Of a stretch of DNA of 64,000 bases, positions 17,094 to 26,756 are shown in pieces (within the stretch, counting starts at the first letter, position 1; every line of letters starts with the position of its first letter). Below the pieces are notes generated by a model. The model did no database searches and was not told the origin of the DNA. It was given only the letters and a program-made list of their open reading frames with translations. Made by a program: the position numbers and the translations under genes. The stretch comes from Ferrimicrobium sp. Lineage in GTDB: Bacteria > Actinomycetota > Acidimicrobiia > Acidimicrobiales > Acidimicrobiaceae. The stretch is from assembly GCF_027364955.1 (NCBI RefSeq), contig NZ_DAHXOI010000005.1, forward strand, positions 1-64,000. The letters are read 5' to 3'.

Positions 17094-17648
17094 TATACGC
17101 TTGACACACGCTCAGTTGACAGAGGCCCTGGCTAACTTCGCGCGGATGCTAGCCGCAGAAGGCACCCAAGCCCAGCTATATATCGTTGGTGGCGCTAACC
17201 CTGCAATACCAATTCAGGGATGCCACTCGGGATATCGACGCTCAGTATTATCCTCAGGATGCAGCTCATAACGCAGCGCTTCAAGTGGCCAAACAACATG
17301 GCTTGCCTGATGATTGGCTCAATGACAGAGCAGCCATGTTCATCTCACCGGTCGTCGATGACGAGCACGCGACAGTGTTCCTAACCGTTGGAACGGTCAC
17401 GGTTTGGATCGATCGCCTCCCCCGAGGTCCTTCTAGCCATGAAGATGAGAGCCAGCAGGCCGAGCAGGGACGCTTCCGATATCGAGTTCCTCAGCAGAAA
17501 ACTGCACGTGTCATCAGTTGGGCAAGCCATCGACATCTTCAAGGCTTACTATCCAGAGGATCCCTTGCCCGCTCGAGCAAGGCCATTGCTCGAAAGCATT
17601 TTTGCACAACTCCAAGATCCGACAAAGTCTGCCAAGCCCAAGCTCTGA
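17086..17648 (+). pseudogene. Frameshifted nucleotidyltransferase-like gene (DUF6036/AbiEii-like)
   Basis: Three consecutive frames together make one protein. First is MSDIRLTHAQLTEALANFAR to LYIVGGA (from 17086). Then comes LTLQYQFRDATRDIDAQYY (shift near 17195), then ASPEVLLAMKMRASRPSR to SIFAQLQDP (shift near 17410-17420), with the stop at 17648. The pieces keep family order (VGGAA...R.T.DID... then LLAMKMRA.R..D..DIEFL), so a once-intact gene has at least two frameshifts. It was the partner of the HTH gene just upstream. Two shifts argue against programmed frameshifting. Confidence 0.75.
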
Positions 17649-17659
17649 GGCATTCCTAG

Positions 17660-18082
17660 AATGCCAACCTCCAAAGAGGTGTCTGGAATAGAGGCAAGCG
17701 TTCAGCGGGGTGTACCGGATCCATCAGCGACTTGACGTTTGAACGCCACCCACAAATCCTGCCACGTGACGCCTGGCTGATATTCACTCAGTTGGTTTCG
17801 ACAATGAATACCTGTCAGGAAAGTACATCGACTTTGGTATATGGCTCCACGAGCCCAAGGTAGATGACGCAACCACCTTGTTATCGGCAATAGACCAATC
17901 CGGTCAAGTATCTTCAGATTCCCGTCACCACTGGAGACAAGTGCTACAGACGAATACACGAATCCCCGACAAAGCACCTGGTAGGAGGCACTACCAATCG
18001 GTAGTTACGACGCGAAACCCAGGTTCATGCAAGATAGGGCCTTGCGGCCAACCCAAGTACAGGGTTTCGACGCTGCCTGCGA
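17660..18082. other. Intergenic region, possible gene remnant
   Basis: No gene can be supported. On the plus strand one frame from about 17769 to 18270 reads protein-like at first (GFDNEYLSGKYIDFGIWLHE, about 17790-17850). It then becomes low-quality and runs antisense into the next gene. It may be a decayed fragment belonging to the adjacent toxin-antitoxin region. Confidence 0.3.
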
Positions 18083-19561
18083 CTAGGCAAGCAACCCACG
18101 CAGTACCACTGCGATCGGCCCTGGCCCAGGCCGAGCTGATCGCAACAGTACCGGTGCACTCAGTTGCGCAAAGAAATACTCCTGCATATAGGTCACCAGC
18201 TGGTAACCCACGTCAGGGGTCACATCGTAGAGAATGCAGACCCTCCGTGCCCGCATGGCCCGCGCGATGAGCTTCTCATCAACGAGTCCCGGCTGGTGTA
18301 GTTCGAGCACACCCACATCGCGAGCAGCATCGCCAAGAAAGACACAGGCCTCAAGGGCCACTTGGACACCCCTGCCCCACGTGATCACCACAAGGTCACT
18401 TGGCGGACGCAACCAGCGCCCCGTCGGCTCCTCGAGGCGCCCAAAGCCATCTCTCTCGAACCGGTCGGTGACGACAAGGTAGTCGTTGGTCGTTGGCGCC
18501 TCCTCCCCCAACAATCGATTGACGAAGTAGAGGAACTCCTCCTGGCTCTCGACAAGAACGCCAGGACTGCCAGGACGAAGATCTCGATCCGTTGTTAAGA
18601 TGAGGGTACCAGGGGCCGCACTTCGGGTTGGTGTCATGGGACCAATAACGACGGGAAATCCTCCCCAGCGCACCAGCGCCTCGGCCAAGAACGTCGGATC
18701 ACTGAGCCGGATACAACTGTCGATCCGCTCTCCGTCAAGACGCCCAACGGACTCCTTCGATAGCACCAGGGAGCCAGCACCGAGTCGTGTCGCAAGTTGG
18801 GTTGCCAAAACCGCAAGCGTCTCCGGTTGTGACTCGGTCATCGCCGTAGCCAATCTCCGCTTAGCCGCACTGCGTGCCAACTGGGGACGTGGATCAGCAG
18901 ACAATCGACTCGCCGCCTCGATCGCCTCGCGTTCAAAACGGTCGAGTGTCTGGGGTGCGATGTAGCCGAGTTCTCCGATCTCGAAGGTGTCAGCATATCC
19001 ATCGACAACAACGACCACCGGGATACTGACATCTTGAAAGCCGTGCCATAGAGCGCGGCCAAGACTCCAGCCCTCGAGCAGATCACCACCGTTGAGGTGT
19101 TCGATGCGCCACCCAAGTGAACTCGCTGCATCGATCGCTCGGTCCTCACCCTCTTCTGCGATCAGCACCAAACGCAGACCGAGCCGTACCGCCTCCCCGA
19201 GCAGCTCTACTTGGGCCATGGGGGATCCGTTGCTTCGAAGCTCCCCGAGTATCGCATCTGCATGGCCATTGGCAAGCAGACCCATCGCGACAGCATCGAC
19301 CAGCGACGCAGATTGCGGATGGTAGAGATGTTCGAGCGGCGATGTTCCACCCACGATGAGTGCATCGAGATCTGAGGCAACACCAAGACCCAAAGGTCCT
19401 CGCAAACCCTGGGCGAGGCCAAGCAGTGCAAGCGGAGATCGTCGGTAGACCCCAAGGGTCTGGAGATATCTGAGCCAGCAGTATCGCCTAGCAAGCTCCT
19501 CAAGCTCTGGAGCGGCAAGCTCAACCTGGAAACGTGTCTGTGGACGAGATCGAAAGGCCAT
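18083..19561 (-). CDS. Degenerate 2-oxoacid dehydrogenase E1-like (transketolase-fold) protein
   Basis: The 492-residue protein resembles an E1 alpha-beta fusion in outline. The N-terminal part has RRYCWLRYLQTLGVYRR and DAVAMGLLANGHADAILGEL. The C-terminus (about 390-490) is a transketolase C-domain (LVVITWGRGVQVALEACVFL, ...VGVLELHQPGLVDEKLI..., VCILYDV). The thiamine-diphosphate motif GDG...NN is absent: the aligned region reads GELRSNGSPM...LIAEEGED. The length is about 200 residues short of active fusions. It may be structural or regulatory. The start ATG lies 8 nt after TAGGGT (leaderless type). Assignment beyond the fold is uncertain. Confidence 0.6.
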   Translation of the reverse strand: MAFRSRPQTRFQVELAAPELEELARRYCWLRYLQTLGVYRRSPLALLGLAQGLRGPLGLGVASDLDALIVGGTSPLEHLYHPQSASLVDAVAMGLLANGHADAILGELRSNGSPMAQVELLGEAVRLGLRLVLIAEEGEDRAIDAASSLGWRIEHLNGGDLLEGWSLGRALWHGFQDVSIPVVVVVDGYADTFEIGELGYIAPQTLDRFEREAIEAASRLSADPRPQLARSAAKRRLATAMTESQPETLAVLATQLATRLGAGSLVLSKESVGRLDGERIDSCIRLSDPTFLAEALVRWGGFPVVIGPMTPTRSAAPGTLILTTDRDLRPGSPGVLVESQEEFLYFVNRLLGEEAPTTNDYLVVTDRFERDGFGRLEEPTGRWLRPPSDLVVITWGRGVQVALEACVFLGDAARDVGVLELHQPGLVDEKLIARAMRARRVCILYDVTPDVGYQLVTYMQEYFFAQLSAPVLLRSARPGPGPIAVVLRGLLA

Positions 19562-19606
19562 GGACAGTCACCCTAGAGCACGTTCTCATGTAACGACTCT
19601 CGCCAC

Positions 19607-19630
19607 GGTGAATCTCCGCGGAGATTCACC
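19607..19630. promoter_or_regulatory. 24-bp perfect palindrome (operator candidate)
   Basis: GGTGAATCTCCG is followed directly by its exact reverse complement, with no spacer. It lies 45 bp upstream of the E1-like gene's start, just beyond where its -35 would be. No T-run follows in either direction, so it is not an intrinsic terminator. A dimeric or tetrameric repressor or activator site is the likeliest reading. Confidence 0.6.
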
Positions 19631-19669
19631 CGAATTTGTCCTCCCGGCTCGTGTCGATCCCCGTTCAGG

Positions 19670-19709
19670 AAAAAAAGATCGCGGCGAGTTCACGATGAAC
19701 TCGCCGCGA
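19670..19709 (-). terminator. Rho-independent terminator of the S53 protease gene
   Basis: A 14-bp stem (19679-19692 with 19696-19709; arm GCGGCGAGTTCA) and a 3-nt loop are followed on the minus strand by a run of seven T (complement of the A run 19670-19676). It lies 27 nt after the protease stop. This is a strong canonical terminator. Confidence 0.92.
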
Positions 19710-19736
19710 ATCCGCTTGATCAGCCGAGAAGTCTGG

Positions 19737-21110
19737 CTATGAAGAGAGACTTCCAAGGGCCGTGATGAGACCATACACGTTCGGAGTTCCGAGCCCAGCC
19801 GCAGGGCTCCATCCTGTCGTGGCGGAGTATCCAGTAATTCCACCGAAGGAGTTATTCCCAGAGGTAACGTTGTAGAACGCCTCAGCATAGAGCGACGGCG
19901 ACCGATAGATCTGATAGAGCTTCGGTGCTATGAATCCCTGACTTCCAAGCGCACTCTGGACATCAGCATCAACCGCAGCCCACTGTGGAGTCGCCGCGCT
20001 GGTGCCACCAATCGGCACCCAACCCGCACCATTGATAGGATCAAAGCTCTCATAGATCAACACTGACGAGATCACCGCGGCGTTGTAGGAGACATCTGGC
20101 ACGCCTCGCATCCCCGTGGGGTCCGGAATATTGGCAGCCACCTGATCGCTTGGCTCAGGGAAGATGGACGAGTAGCCACCCCCACCAGCTCCATAACCAT
20201 CGTTCCAGACCTGTTCCGTGACATGCGAAGTGATAGAGGTCGGCTCAGAACCGATCTGAGTTCCTCCTACTGCTATTACATTAGGACTCGACGTTGGGAA
20301 ATTGACGGTCGGGTAAGGGTAGGTCGCTCCTTGCTTGTTGGTATTGGCAACGCCACTATCACCCGCAGCGAAGAATACCGACACCCCCTTGGCCGAAGCC
20401 TCCGCGTAGAGTTGATTCAATCGCTCAATAACCGCTGAGTTATGGAATGACTGTTCCGTGGTCGACCAGCTATTCGACCAAATATTGGCGTGCAGATTGG
20501 CCAACGCCCATGCTTGGGCCTTCTCGAGGTTCTCGAGACCCTGCACCCCTTCGGTCTCGTTGACTGGAACGGTTACCAGGTCAATAGTGGCTCCTGGGGC
20601 CATCGCATGCGAATACTCCACATCCAAGGTGGTCTCGTAGGCCCAGCTCACCTCGGTTTGAAGTTGCTTCGAATGGTAGTTAGCAGGTGATGGCAAGTTA
20701 TCGTAGTTGAGCACGACATTACCTTCAGGGTGATAGATATTGAAGGCCGCAGGGGCAGGGAGGCCATAGACCTTATCGAAGTGCGCAAGATCTGCTCGGA
20801 TCGTCGGACTCCCATAGGAGTCGAAGATCACAATCGTCTGACCCTTACCGTTATCCCCATTCTTAAAGGCTGGACCATAGTCGTATTCGGCCGCCATCTG
20901 GGCTGGACCATAGCAGGCGATCTGATAATTGGTCTCGCAAAACGCCGCCGTTGGCGGTGATGCGGAGACTGACTTGATGACCGGCCCCACCTCGATCATG
21001 GGCACCACCGAAGGAGCCGACGATGCGACCGCCGTTGCACCTGGCACAGCTAATGCAGCCAAAGAGGCAAGAGCGACCGACGATGACACGAGTCCAAGCT
21101 TACGCAGCAT
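19737..21110 (-). CDS. S53 family (sedolisin) secreted serine-carboxyl protease
   Basis: The 457-residue protein has an N-terminal signal peptide (MLRKLGLVSSSVALASLAAL, cleavage after an AxA-like site near residue 30). Catalytic residues of the S53 family are visible: Glu159 and Asp163 in WAYETTLDVEYSHAMAP, the oxyanion Asp251 in FFAAGDSG, and Ser371 in GGTSAATPQW. The C-terminal ITGYSATTGWSPAAGLGTPN matches the calcium-binding end of the domain. The large N-terminal prodomain of many sedolisins is missing or very short (mature-like domain from about residue 60). It acts outside the cell and is expected to be acid-active. GGGGGG stands 4 nt before the ATG, so this mRNA has a leader. Confidence 0.92.
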   Translation of the reverse strand: MLRKLGLVSSSVALASLAALAVPGATAVASSAPSVVPMIEVGPVIKSVSASPPTAAFCETNYQIACYGPAQMAAEYDYGPAFKNGDNGKGQTIVIFDSYGSPTIRADLAHFDKVYGLPAPAAFNIYHPEGNVVLNYDNLPSPANYHSKQLQTEVSWAYETTLDVEYSHAMAPGATIDLVTVPVNETEGVQGLENLEKAQAWALANLHANIWSNSWSTTEQSFHNSAVIERLNQLYAEASAKGVSVFFAAGDSGVANTNKQGATYPYPTVNFPTSSPNVIAVGGTQIGSEPTSITSHVTEQVWNDGYGAGGGGYSSIFPEPSDQVAANIPDPTGMRGVPDVSYNAAVISSVLIYESFDPINGAGWVPIGGTSAATPQWAAVDADVQSALGSQGFIAPKLYQIYRSPSLYAEAFYNVTSGNNSFGGITGYSATTGWSPAAGLGTPNVYGLITALGSLSS

Positions 21111-22012
21111 AGACCCCCCTTTTTCTCAATCATGAAGATGATAGCACAGGGGGTAGGAGCGTGCGGAGAAAACAAAACTTTTCTTTCGGAATACATCTCG
21201 GGATATCCAATCGTCCTCCTGAAGAAGGATAACGGGTATTACACGATCCACTTCCCCAAGACGCATGAAGCATTACAGCCCGCAAAATTGAGGTCGGAGT
21301 GAGAATCACCGTCAGCACGCCAGTGCGACGACAATAACCAGCGAGGTCCATAGGCGCGGTACCTATGGCTTTGCCTCTTTTCTGCATCAGCGAAAACGAA
21401 GCAAGGATCCTCGTTCCTGCGGAGCGCTCGCTTGTTCGCGCCGAAGCATCATCGACCGAAACGGCTGCGACGTGACGAATCTTGGTATCTTCTTACCCTT
21501 AAAGCTCTGATTCACAAGCTCGCAACTGGGCACTTTCTCCATTTCGCGGACGCCTGTCGTAATCTATAAGGATCTTCGATGGCGTAGATGCTGACTCTGT
21601 ATTTTGACACTACTACCCGATAGCCAACAAAGGGAGGCTGCCGTCTCGTCCAGACGACCGGAAACGATTCTCCAGGTGGGATGACGATGCGGCGAATTGC
21701 CACTCCAGGTAGGGAGTCATCCGCCCGACGGAACTCCCAGATGGTCCCTACATTTGGTCAGCAGTCCCGTTAACTCCGAGCATGGGTAGCATCGGCAGAT
21801 CTCGTCGTCCATACCGGAGGGTTCGTCGAACGGCCGAAATCGTCGACTACGACAGATGAGCCCCCCACGCCTTATTGAAGACCCAACAGCCACAAGACCC
21901 GATATGAGACTGCCAGAGCTTCGGTCTTCTGTGGACCCATTACCACAACAAGGTGTCTCATCAGACGCACGGCACCAATCGGCGACATCTGAGGCGACGC
22001 TCTTAGGGGCGA
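21111..22012. other. 900-bp region without a supported gene
   Basis: It holds the upstream region of the protease (TATCAT on the minus strand about 30 nt before its start is a possible -10) and then about 850 bp with no recognisable gene, RNA or repeat. Short open frames on both strands have no family features. Confidence 0.4.
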
Positions 22013-22024
22013 TAGACTCCCAAC

Positions 22025-22798
22025 ATGCCTCTCATCTCCGAACTACTGCTCATCGATGCCTTCGCAACTCGGCCATTTACTGGCAACCCGGCCGCCGTCG
22101 CCATCTGTGACCATTTCCCTGAGGACTCCTATCTACAAGCGATCGCCGCCGAGATGAACTTGTCCGAGACCGCCTTCGTCGTCCCTCGCTCGGATGGCAG
22201 TTACGACCTTCGGTGGTTTACTCCAACGACCGAGGTTGCACTCTGTGGGCACGCCACCCTGGCCTCAGCTCACGCACTCGGTGGCGAGGCAGTCTTTCAC
22301 ACCGCAAGTGGGACACTCGCCTGTTCTCGAGCGAATAACGGCGAGATCACTATGGATTTTCCACTCGATCCGCCAACGGCGATTGAGCTGCCCCATGAGT
22401 ACGCGCATCTTTCCCCTGTCTGGAGCGGCATAGGTGTCTCTGATCTCCTGATCGTCCTCGATGACCCCGAAAGCGTCAGATCGTACACTCCAGATCCCGC
22501 CATCCTCGGTCGTGCTGGTACCCGCTGTGTCATCATTACTGCTCCCTCTGACCGACCGGCAACCGACTGCGTCAGCCGAGTCTTCGCGCCTAACGTCGGA
22601 GTGCTCGAAGATTCGGTGACTGGATCCGCACACTGTACGTTGGCTGCCTATTGGGGTCAACGACTTGGCAAGGATCAACTCTACGGTGAACAGGCATCCC
22701 CGCGCGGGGGTTTTGTATCGATGAGTGTCAAGGATGATCGTGTAGCGTTAGGGGGCCACTGCGTAACGGTTGGACGTCTTGAGCTGATGATTGAGTGA
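22025..22798 (+). CDS. PhzF-family isomerase/epimerase-like protein
   Basis: The 257-residue protein belongs to the PhzF (phenazine biosynthesis-like, diaminopimelate epimerase fold) family. It has DAFATRPFTGNPAAVAIC, MNLSETAFV (catalytic Glu48 in the family), LRWFTPTTEVALCGHATLA and the C-terminal EDSVTGSAHCTLAAYW. No phenazine genes are nearby, so the substrate is unknown. TAGACT lies 6 nt before the ATG and there is no ribosome site, suggesting a leaderless mRNA. Confidence 0.9.
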   Translation: MPLISELLLIDAFATRPFTGNPAAVAICDHFPEDSYLQAIAAEMNLSETAFVVPRSDGSYDLRWFTPTTEVALCGHATLASAHALGGEAVFHTASGTLACSRANNGEITMDFPLDPPTAIELPHEYAHLSPVWSGIGVSDLLIVLDDPESVRSYTPDPAILGRAGTRCVIITAPSDRPATDCVSRVFAPNVGVLEDSVTGSAHCTLAAYWGQRLGKDQLYGEQASPRGGFVSMSVKDDRVALGGHCVTVGRLELMIE

Positions 22799-22946
22799 GA
22801 TGAGCGGTCGGCTGGCCACCCCTCTCGCCCCCCATCCAGAACCCCACACGGTGCATTCATTGCTAGACAGCACCAGAGGGTCCTCACGACTAAAGGTTAC
22901 AGAGACTGCTTAGTAAGCCCACAAAATACCAGCTAGAATACCATGT

Positions 22947-23680
22947 ATGGCGGTCATCAACTCGACTAGCGACTTATTGAAAGCTCTCAGGGAGAATCCT
23001 GAGTGGAAGGAAGCTGTCCGAGCGGAACTCCTGGGAGATCGTCTCCAGACCTTACCGGAGCTAGTCAGCGAGAACTCCCGTCAAATTGCCACCATCGGCG
23101 AAAAGACTGAAAGAGTATTTGAACTGCTCGCAGCACGCGAGGAGCGGATGTCCAGTTCACAGCCCTCACTGATCCAATGGATCGGATAGAGAACAGTCTC
23201 GACCGAATCGAGAACAGTCTTGATCAAATCGAGAACTATCTCGATCACATGGAGGACCGAGATCTCGAAAGAGAGATCATGGCACAGCCCCGGGCCTTCG
23301 TCCGCCGCAAGGACATGATTGGCGTTCGTGCCGTCTCCAGCGATGAACGCTACGAACTCTCGGCACGTCTTGTAGAAGCCGAGGAGAGCGAACTCAATCT
23401 CCTCGATGTGATCCTGGAGGGTACTACGCACGAAGGGGAGCATGTCTATGTCGCCGTCGAGGCCTCCGTTACTGGCGACGACCACGACATCCAGAGAGCG
23501 CATACACGTGCCCTCCTTCTCGCTAAAGCGACCAATTCACGCGTACTGCCTCTCGTTGTCTGCGTTGAGGAGCCCAAACAGCAGTTGATCGAGTTGGCCC
23601 AACAACACCAAGTCGCCTTGGCGCGAAAGCAACGTGGTGTATTCCTCCAAGCTCCATTGACAAGTTTCAATCCAACGTAG
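22947..23680 (+). pseudogene. Frameshifted coiled-coil / PD-(D/E)XK nuclease-like gene
   Basis: Two overlapping frames make one family protein. Frame one (22947-23189) reads LLKALRENPEWKEAVRAELL to FELLAAREER. Frame two continues VQFTALTDPMDRIENSLDRI, with heptad repeats (21-bp units at 23177-23260), then the C-terminal YVAVEASVTGDDHDIQRAHT and RVLPLVVC. This layout (short N-domain, coiled coil, degenerate PD-(D/E)XK-like nuclease fold) is found in many thermophile and archaeal proteins of unknown function. The shift lies near 23146-23150 and one missing base would explain it. An independent start at 23177 is possible. TAGAAT sits 7 nt before the first ATG. Confidence 0.65.
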
Positions 23681-23833
23681 CGCCATCGTTGCACCCAAAC
23701 TTGGATGCGGATTCCGTGCATCTACCACCGAAGGAGACGCTACCGGCTATGCGATAGGGAGATCCCCTTCAAGACTGCTCACAGGGGACTCTAGGAGCCT
23801 GCGCTCATCTTGGCATGTTTGCTCATGTGTCAT

Positions 23834-26260
23834 TCATGGAACCAACGAATCGGCGTGGCTCCCAAAGCGGTCACGGCCCGAGACGAACAGCACTCCCAAC
23901 CACCCAAGCGCTAGCACCATGATTCCGATCACCCCGATCACGAACTCGACCCTCACGCCAAGGCCAACGTAGCCGAGTGTCGTCACGGAGGTTCCTGCGG
24001 GAATGTGAACGGCGGTCCATAGTCCACCGTCGACGGGATAGCATCGCTCGGACCTCCCGTTGACGCGACAGTGCATACCGGCTAGATAGGTGTCGCGCAT
24101 GACGACCAAACCACCCGTACGTGCCCGAGCCCGCACCGTGACCGACTCCGTGGTCGCCTCCCTACTCACACCGACGACACCACGAGCGAGCCGAGGCACT
24201 CCGTGCGTACCCGTGAGATAGACCATGCTTGGGAGCACTCCACCGTCATTGTGAATCCCCTGAAGAACACGATCAAGACCGACCGTATTATTTGGCACAC
24301 TCCCACCATGTGCCTCAGGGTCAAGGATTGGGTCCACGCCTACGAGTTTGTAGAGAAAATTCGAATCAGATCGACTACCACCAACAAAACTGCCACGACC
24401 CATGAAACACAAGCCGTCATCACCGACCCCGGCCGGTGATTCGGTGGAACACCTCGGTATCGGCCCCAAACCAGCAGGAGCAAATGCCTGGGTGCTTGCG
24501 ATCTCGTTCACACCAAGGGTTCCGAGGATCGTCACCAGGTGTGCAGTGACCGTGGCTCCAAAGAGCGTTGGCTGCCCGACGTTCACCCCGTTCAAGCCCG
24601 TGGTCGTGAGGCTCGCTGGAATGAGAGCCGCCACAATTTTGCTATAGGGCCTAGGGAGGATCGGGCCAAACACCTGGACGGAGTTCACATCGGTTGGCAA
24701 CTGCCACTCTCCAGGGTCAAAAGTGAGAGTATCAGACTGTGGGATTGCACTCCCCTGGAGACGATTCAACGAGATGCCTGCCTGTGATGGAAAAAAGTTC
24801 GTCGGCAACAACAGGACAGTGACCACCACAAAGACCAGTGCCGCCAACGCACCACTACCGATGGCTTTGGCACTCCAAATCCCGAGCGCGAACACCACGA
24901 GTGCCGCGCTCGCCAAGTAGAGGGCGTGGCGTGCGATCCCCAAACCATCGGCCTGATGGGCGTTACGCAGGGCGGCCTCGAAATGAGCATACAAAGCCAG
25001 GTCAAAGGCGGTAGCCACCAACAAAGACACGATAATCTCGTACAGCTTGAAGGACTTTGCGACCGAGATGACAAATCCCAACAACAGACACCACGGCAGC
25101 CACCAGACAAATCCCAAGACGCGCAACATGTTGATCGAATCAAAGGGAAAGAACCCGAACACATCGAGCACGCCAAGAAGGTTTGCATAACCAAGGATGC
25201 CAAACGCCACGAGGAACAGGCTTGGTCCGACGTACCACAGTGACGCGCTGCGATGACGTAGAACCCCAAACACTGCCAGGACGATGACCAGCCCAAGTAC
25301 TGGAGTACCAAGCACCCACACCGCTTGGCCCAAATCCGTTGGCTGTGCGACCAGACCTGGTCCTGAGATATGAGGCAAGCTCAGAGTGGCTAACCAGAAG
25401 GGAGGGACTGACCCAAGATACTTGAGCGGCCCATTCTCCCCCATCCCAGCACTCACCGCGCTCAGAGTAGGGAGAAGGCCGATACTTCCGATGAGCACCC
25501 CGAAGACCCCTGCTCCAAGGGTTAGCCAAACTCTCAGCCTGTCGGTGAGCGTCCCAAAATGGATGATCATGGCTATACCGAAGATGAGGATCACGACTGC
25601 TAGCAGCGGCAGGGCCTCCTGAAAACCGGAGGTGGCGAGGAAGAAGACGCCCGTCGCGAAACCAAGGGCGTACACATACTTACGCGGCTTCGCTGGATCC
25701 AGGAGGTAACGAAGGCTCAAAAGTACCCATGGCAGCACCATCAAGGGATTGAGCATCTCCAAGTTGATATTGGGAGGCACGACTCCAGCAAGACTGACCC
25801 CCACACCGGCCCCAATCCCCGCGATCAGCGACTGACCAAAAGAGGTGGCGAGAAGATAGGTGCCAAAGCCCAGCACCAGCAGTCGAAGAATATTCCAGAT
25901 GGAGTAGTTCGAGGACAACAAGAGATGCACGATGAGTTCGGGCAAGAAGACAGGCACACCCTGGGACGCAAGCAGTGGAATGCCAAAGGCCTGATAGGGG
26001 TCGATGAACGGCAGTTGTAGATGGAGCCATGCCTGGATTCCCAGTCGCTCTAGGGGAAGGCTGATGTAGCCACCGGCACTTGGGTCAATCACAAACAACG
26101 GTCCAGTCGGCCAATCGGTGTCCGTTTTTAGCGATGCATGACCGAACACGACCGGCCCATAGATCACACCGAGAAGCACCACAAAGAACGCCAGCGCGAT
26201 GAGGTGGCGAGACCACGCACTCCGGCGAGTCGATCTCTCCTGCGTATGAGCCACAACCAC
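23834..26260 (-). CDS. Large YfhO-like multi-spanning membrane protein
   Basis: The 808-residue protein has a cytoplasmic basic N-terminus, 12 or more hydrophobic segments up to about residue 500, a globular extracytoplasmic region (about 500-770) and a last membrane helix (VEFVIGVIGIMVLALGWLG). The pattern DPYQAFGIPLLA, SGFQEALPLL and the final DTYLAGMHCRVNGR/IPAGTSV block fits YfhO/GT-C-type membrane glycosyltransferase-like proteins, which modify surface polymers or lipids. GTG start. It is divergent from a protein of the same layout at 26.8-29.2 kb. Confidence 0.72.
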   Translation of the reverse strand: MVVAHTQERSTRRSAWSRHLIALAFFVVLLGVIYGPVVFGHASLKTDTDWPTGPLFVIDPSAGGYISLPLERLGIQAWLHLQLPFIDPYQAFGIPLLASQGVPVFLPELIVHLLLSSNYSIWNILRLLVLGFGTYLLATSFGQSLIAGIGAGVGVSLAGVVPPNINLEMLNPLMVLPWVLLSLRYLLDPAKPRKYVYALGFATGVFFLATSGFQEALPLLAVVILIFGIAMIIHFGTLTDRLRVWLTLGAGVFGVLIGSIGLLPTLSAVSAGMGENGPLKYLGSVPPFWLATLSLPHISGPGLVAQPTDLGQAVWVLGTPVLGLVIVLAVFGVLRHRSASLWYVGPSLFLVAFGILGYANLLGVLDVFGFFPFDSINMLRVLGFVWWLPWCLLLGFVISVAKSFKLYEIIVSLLVATAFDLALYAHFEAALRNAHQADGLGIARHALYLASAALVVFALGIWSAKAIGSGALAALVFVVVTVLLLPTNFFPSQAGISLNRLQGSAIPQSDTLTFDPGEWQLPTDVNSVQVFGPILPRPYSKIVAALIPASLTTTGLNGVNVGQPTLFGATVTAHLVTILGTLGVNEIASTQAFAPAGLGPIPRCSTESPAGVGDDGLCFMGRGSFVGGSRSDSNFLYKLVGVDPILDPEAHGGSVPNNTVGLDRVLQGIHNDGGVLPSMVYLTGTHGVPRLARGVVGVSREATTESVTVRARARTGGLVVMRDTYLAGMHCRVNGRSERCYPVDGGLWTAVHIPAGTSVTTLGYVGLGVRVEFVIGVIGIMVLALGWLGVLFVSGRDRFGSHADSLVP

Positions 26261-26756
26261 CTAACTAACATCAGCCGAGAACGAGTGGTTCTCCAGCTAC
26301 AGGCACAACTTCCGGTACAATCCTATCTGTCAAGCCGCCTGGAGACGTTTGCCACGGTTGTGCGCCGCAGATAACCTCGAGGAGGGGGCAACCACCTCCT
26401 TTACGCTGGCGAAGGCGTCGCCAGCCAATGATCCATGGGATCTCTCGTTGGCGAACGCAGTGCTAGGAGTAAGCGCTTCATCCCCAACGAGAACGGCATA
26501 CTCGCAGGCAATCCACGGATGAACCGCAGGCTCGCTACGGAAGGAGGGATCTGGCCTTGGGCAGTAATACTCCACCTGCACCCTAGCCTGTGATCATGCT
26601 CGCGAGATCACAGGGCGACTCGGAGGACCCCGGGCTAGACGGATCTGGGTTTCGAACCGACGAGTGTTGCGTCGTCCTCTCTCCGTGCGATGTAGTGATT
26701 AATGACATTTTGCAGATGGTCACCCATACGACTCCAAGCAGAGTCATGAGCTGGCA
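26261..26756. other. Divergent intergenic region between two YfhO-like genes
   Basis: This is about 500 bp with no supported gene. An inverted repeat CCTGTGATC (26587-26595) / GATCACAGG (26606-26614), with a 10-nt spacer, sits upstream of the rightward gene and may be an operator. The region should contain both divergent promoters. Confidence 0.45.

Noticed and set aside
17086-17648. Programmed ribosomal frameshifting
   Set aside because: Two separate shifts are needed and I see no slippery heptamer or downstream structure at either; decay fits better.
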